This document shows positions 63,983-64,000 of a stretch of DNA of 64,000 bases, in pieces; within the stretch, counting starts at the first letter, position 1; each line of letters begins with the position of its first letter. The translations under genes and the position numbers were made by a program. Under the pieces are notes generated by a model. The model made no database searches, had not been told where the DNA came from, and worked only from the letters and a program-made list of their open reading frames with translations. Where the stretch lies: positions 33,963 to 97,962 of the forward strand of contig JAAWNT010000008.1 of the NCBI GenBank assembly GCA_022799115.1, in the 5' to 3' direction. This DNA is from Clostridiales bacterium (GTDB lineage: Bacteria; Bacillota; Clostridia; Oscillospirales; Acutalibacteraceae).

Positions 63983-64000
63983 TTGGCGCCATGGCGCCAA
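63983..64000. terminator. Palindrome at the right edge, probable terminator stem
   Basis: TTGGCGCCATGGCGCCAA is a perfect 18-base palindrome 25 bases after the FIVAR gene. The window ends here, so any T run is not visible. Confidence 0.5.

Overview
The window looks like chromosome of a spore-forming, low-to-mid GC Firmicute, most likely a gut Clostridium of the Oscillospirales. Supporting this inference are a cotJABC spore-coat operon, pyruvate phosphate dikinase, the small DUF1540 and Cys-rich proteins, a sortase-type FIVAR protein, and an integrated mobilizable element of the kind common in gut Clostridia. No rRNA, tRNA or CRISPR array was found.

Core chromosome, 1-32.1 kb: a glmU-like gene running off the left edge, ppdK, small membrane and zinc-ribbon proteins, a minus-strand group (four-TM protein, AIM24-like, CpXC), a small operon with a flavodoxin, a frameshifted BTAD regulator, a cyclophilin, an ABC-2 exporter pair, a DUF1846 protein, nagB, cotJABC, then an AT-rich cluster encoding a small secreted protein, a lipoprotein and a second ABC-2 transporter. 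After these come class II fructose-bisphosphate aldolase, an HtrA protease, DUF1540, a short alkyltransferase, azlCD and an RlmD-type rRNA methyltransferase.

Accessory region, about 32.2-52.5 kb. (a) A type I restriction-modification locus: regulator, hsdM, two full hsdS genes, a tyrosine recombinase, an hsdS fragment, and hsdR. A 23-bp identical sequence in the central conserved part of all three hsdS copies, one abutting the recombinase gene, suggests specificity shuffling. (b) A mobilizable element: a MOBV-type oriT with a recognisable nic core, sigma-like and XRE regulators, CHC2 and D5-type primase/helicase genes, a non-coding stretch with an array of seven covarying hairpins sharing a CATTTTG loop, a Pre/Mob relaxase and a large serine recombinase. 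No type IV secretion genes are present, so transfer would need a helper. (c) An AT-rich tail with a TIM-barrel protein and a TIR-domain protein with a beta-sandwich-like C-terminus, possibly anti-phage.

Core chromosome, 52.5-64 kb: DUF3783, a second TrmA-family rRNA methyltransferase, a minus-strand set for cell-surface O-acylation (SGNH lipoprotein, DUF4358 lipoprotein, MBOAT acyltransferase, DHHW protein), an M23 peptidase, a PfkB sugar kinase and a large FIVAR-repeat surface protein.

The most unusual item is the covarying hairpin array at 45535-45879, followed by the recombinase-linked hsdS locus, the secreted protein with an apparent ATT start, and the TIR protein. All calls come from reading the sequence; no database search was run.
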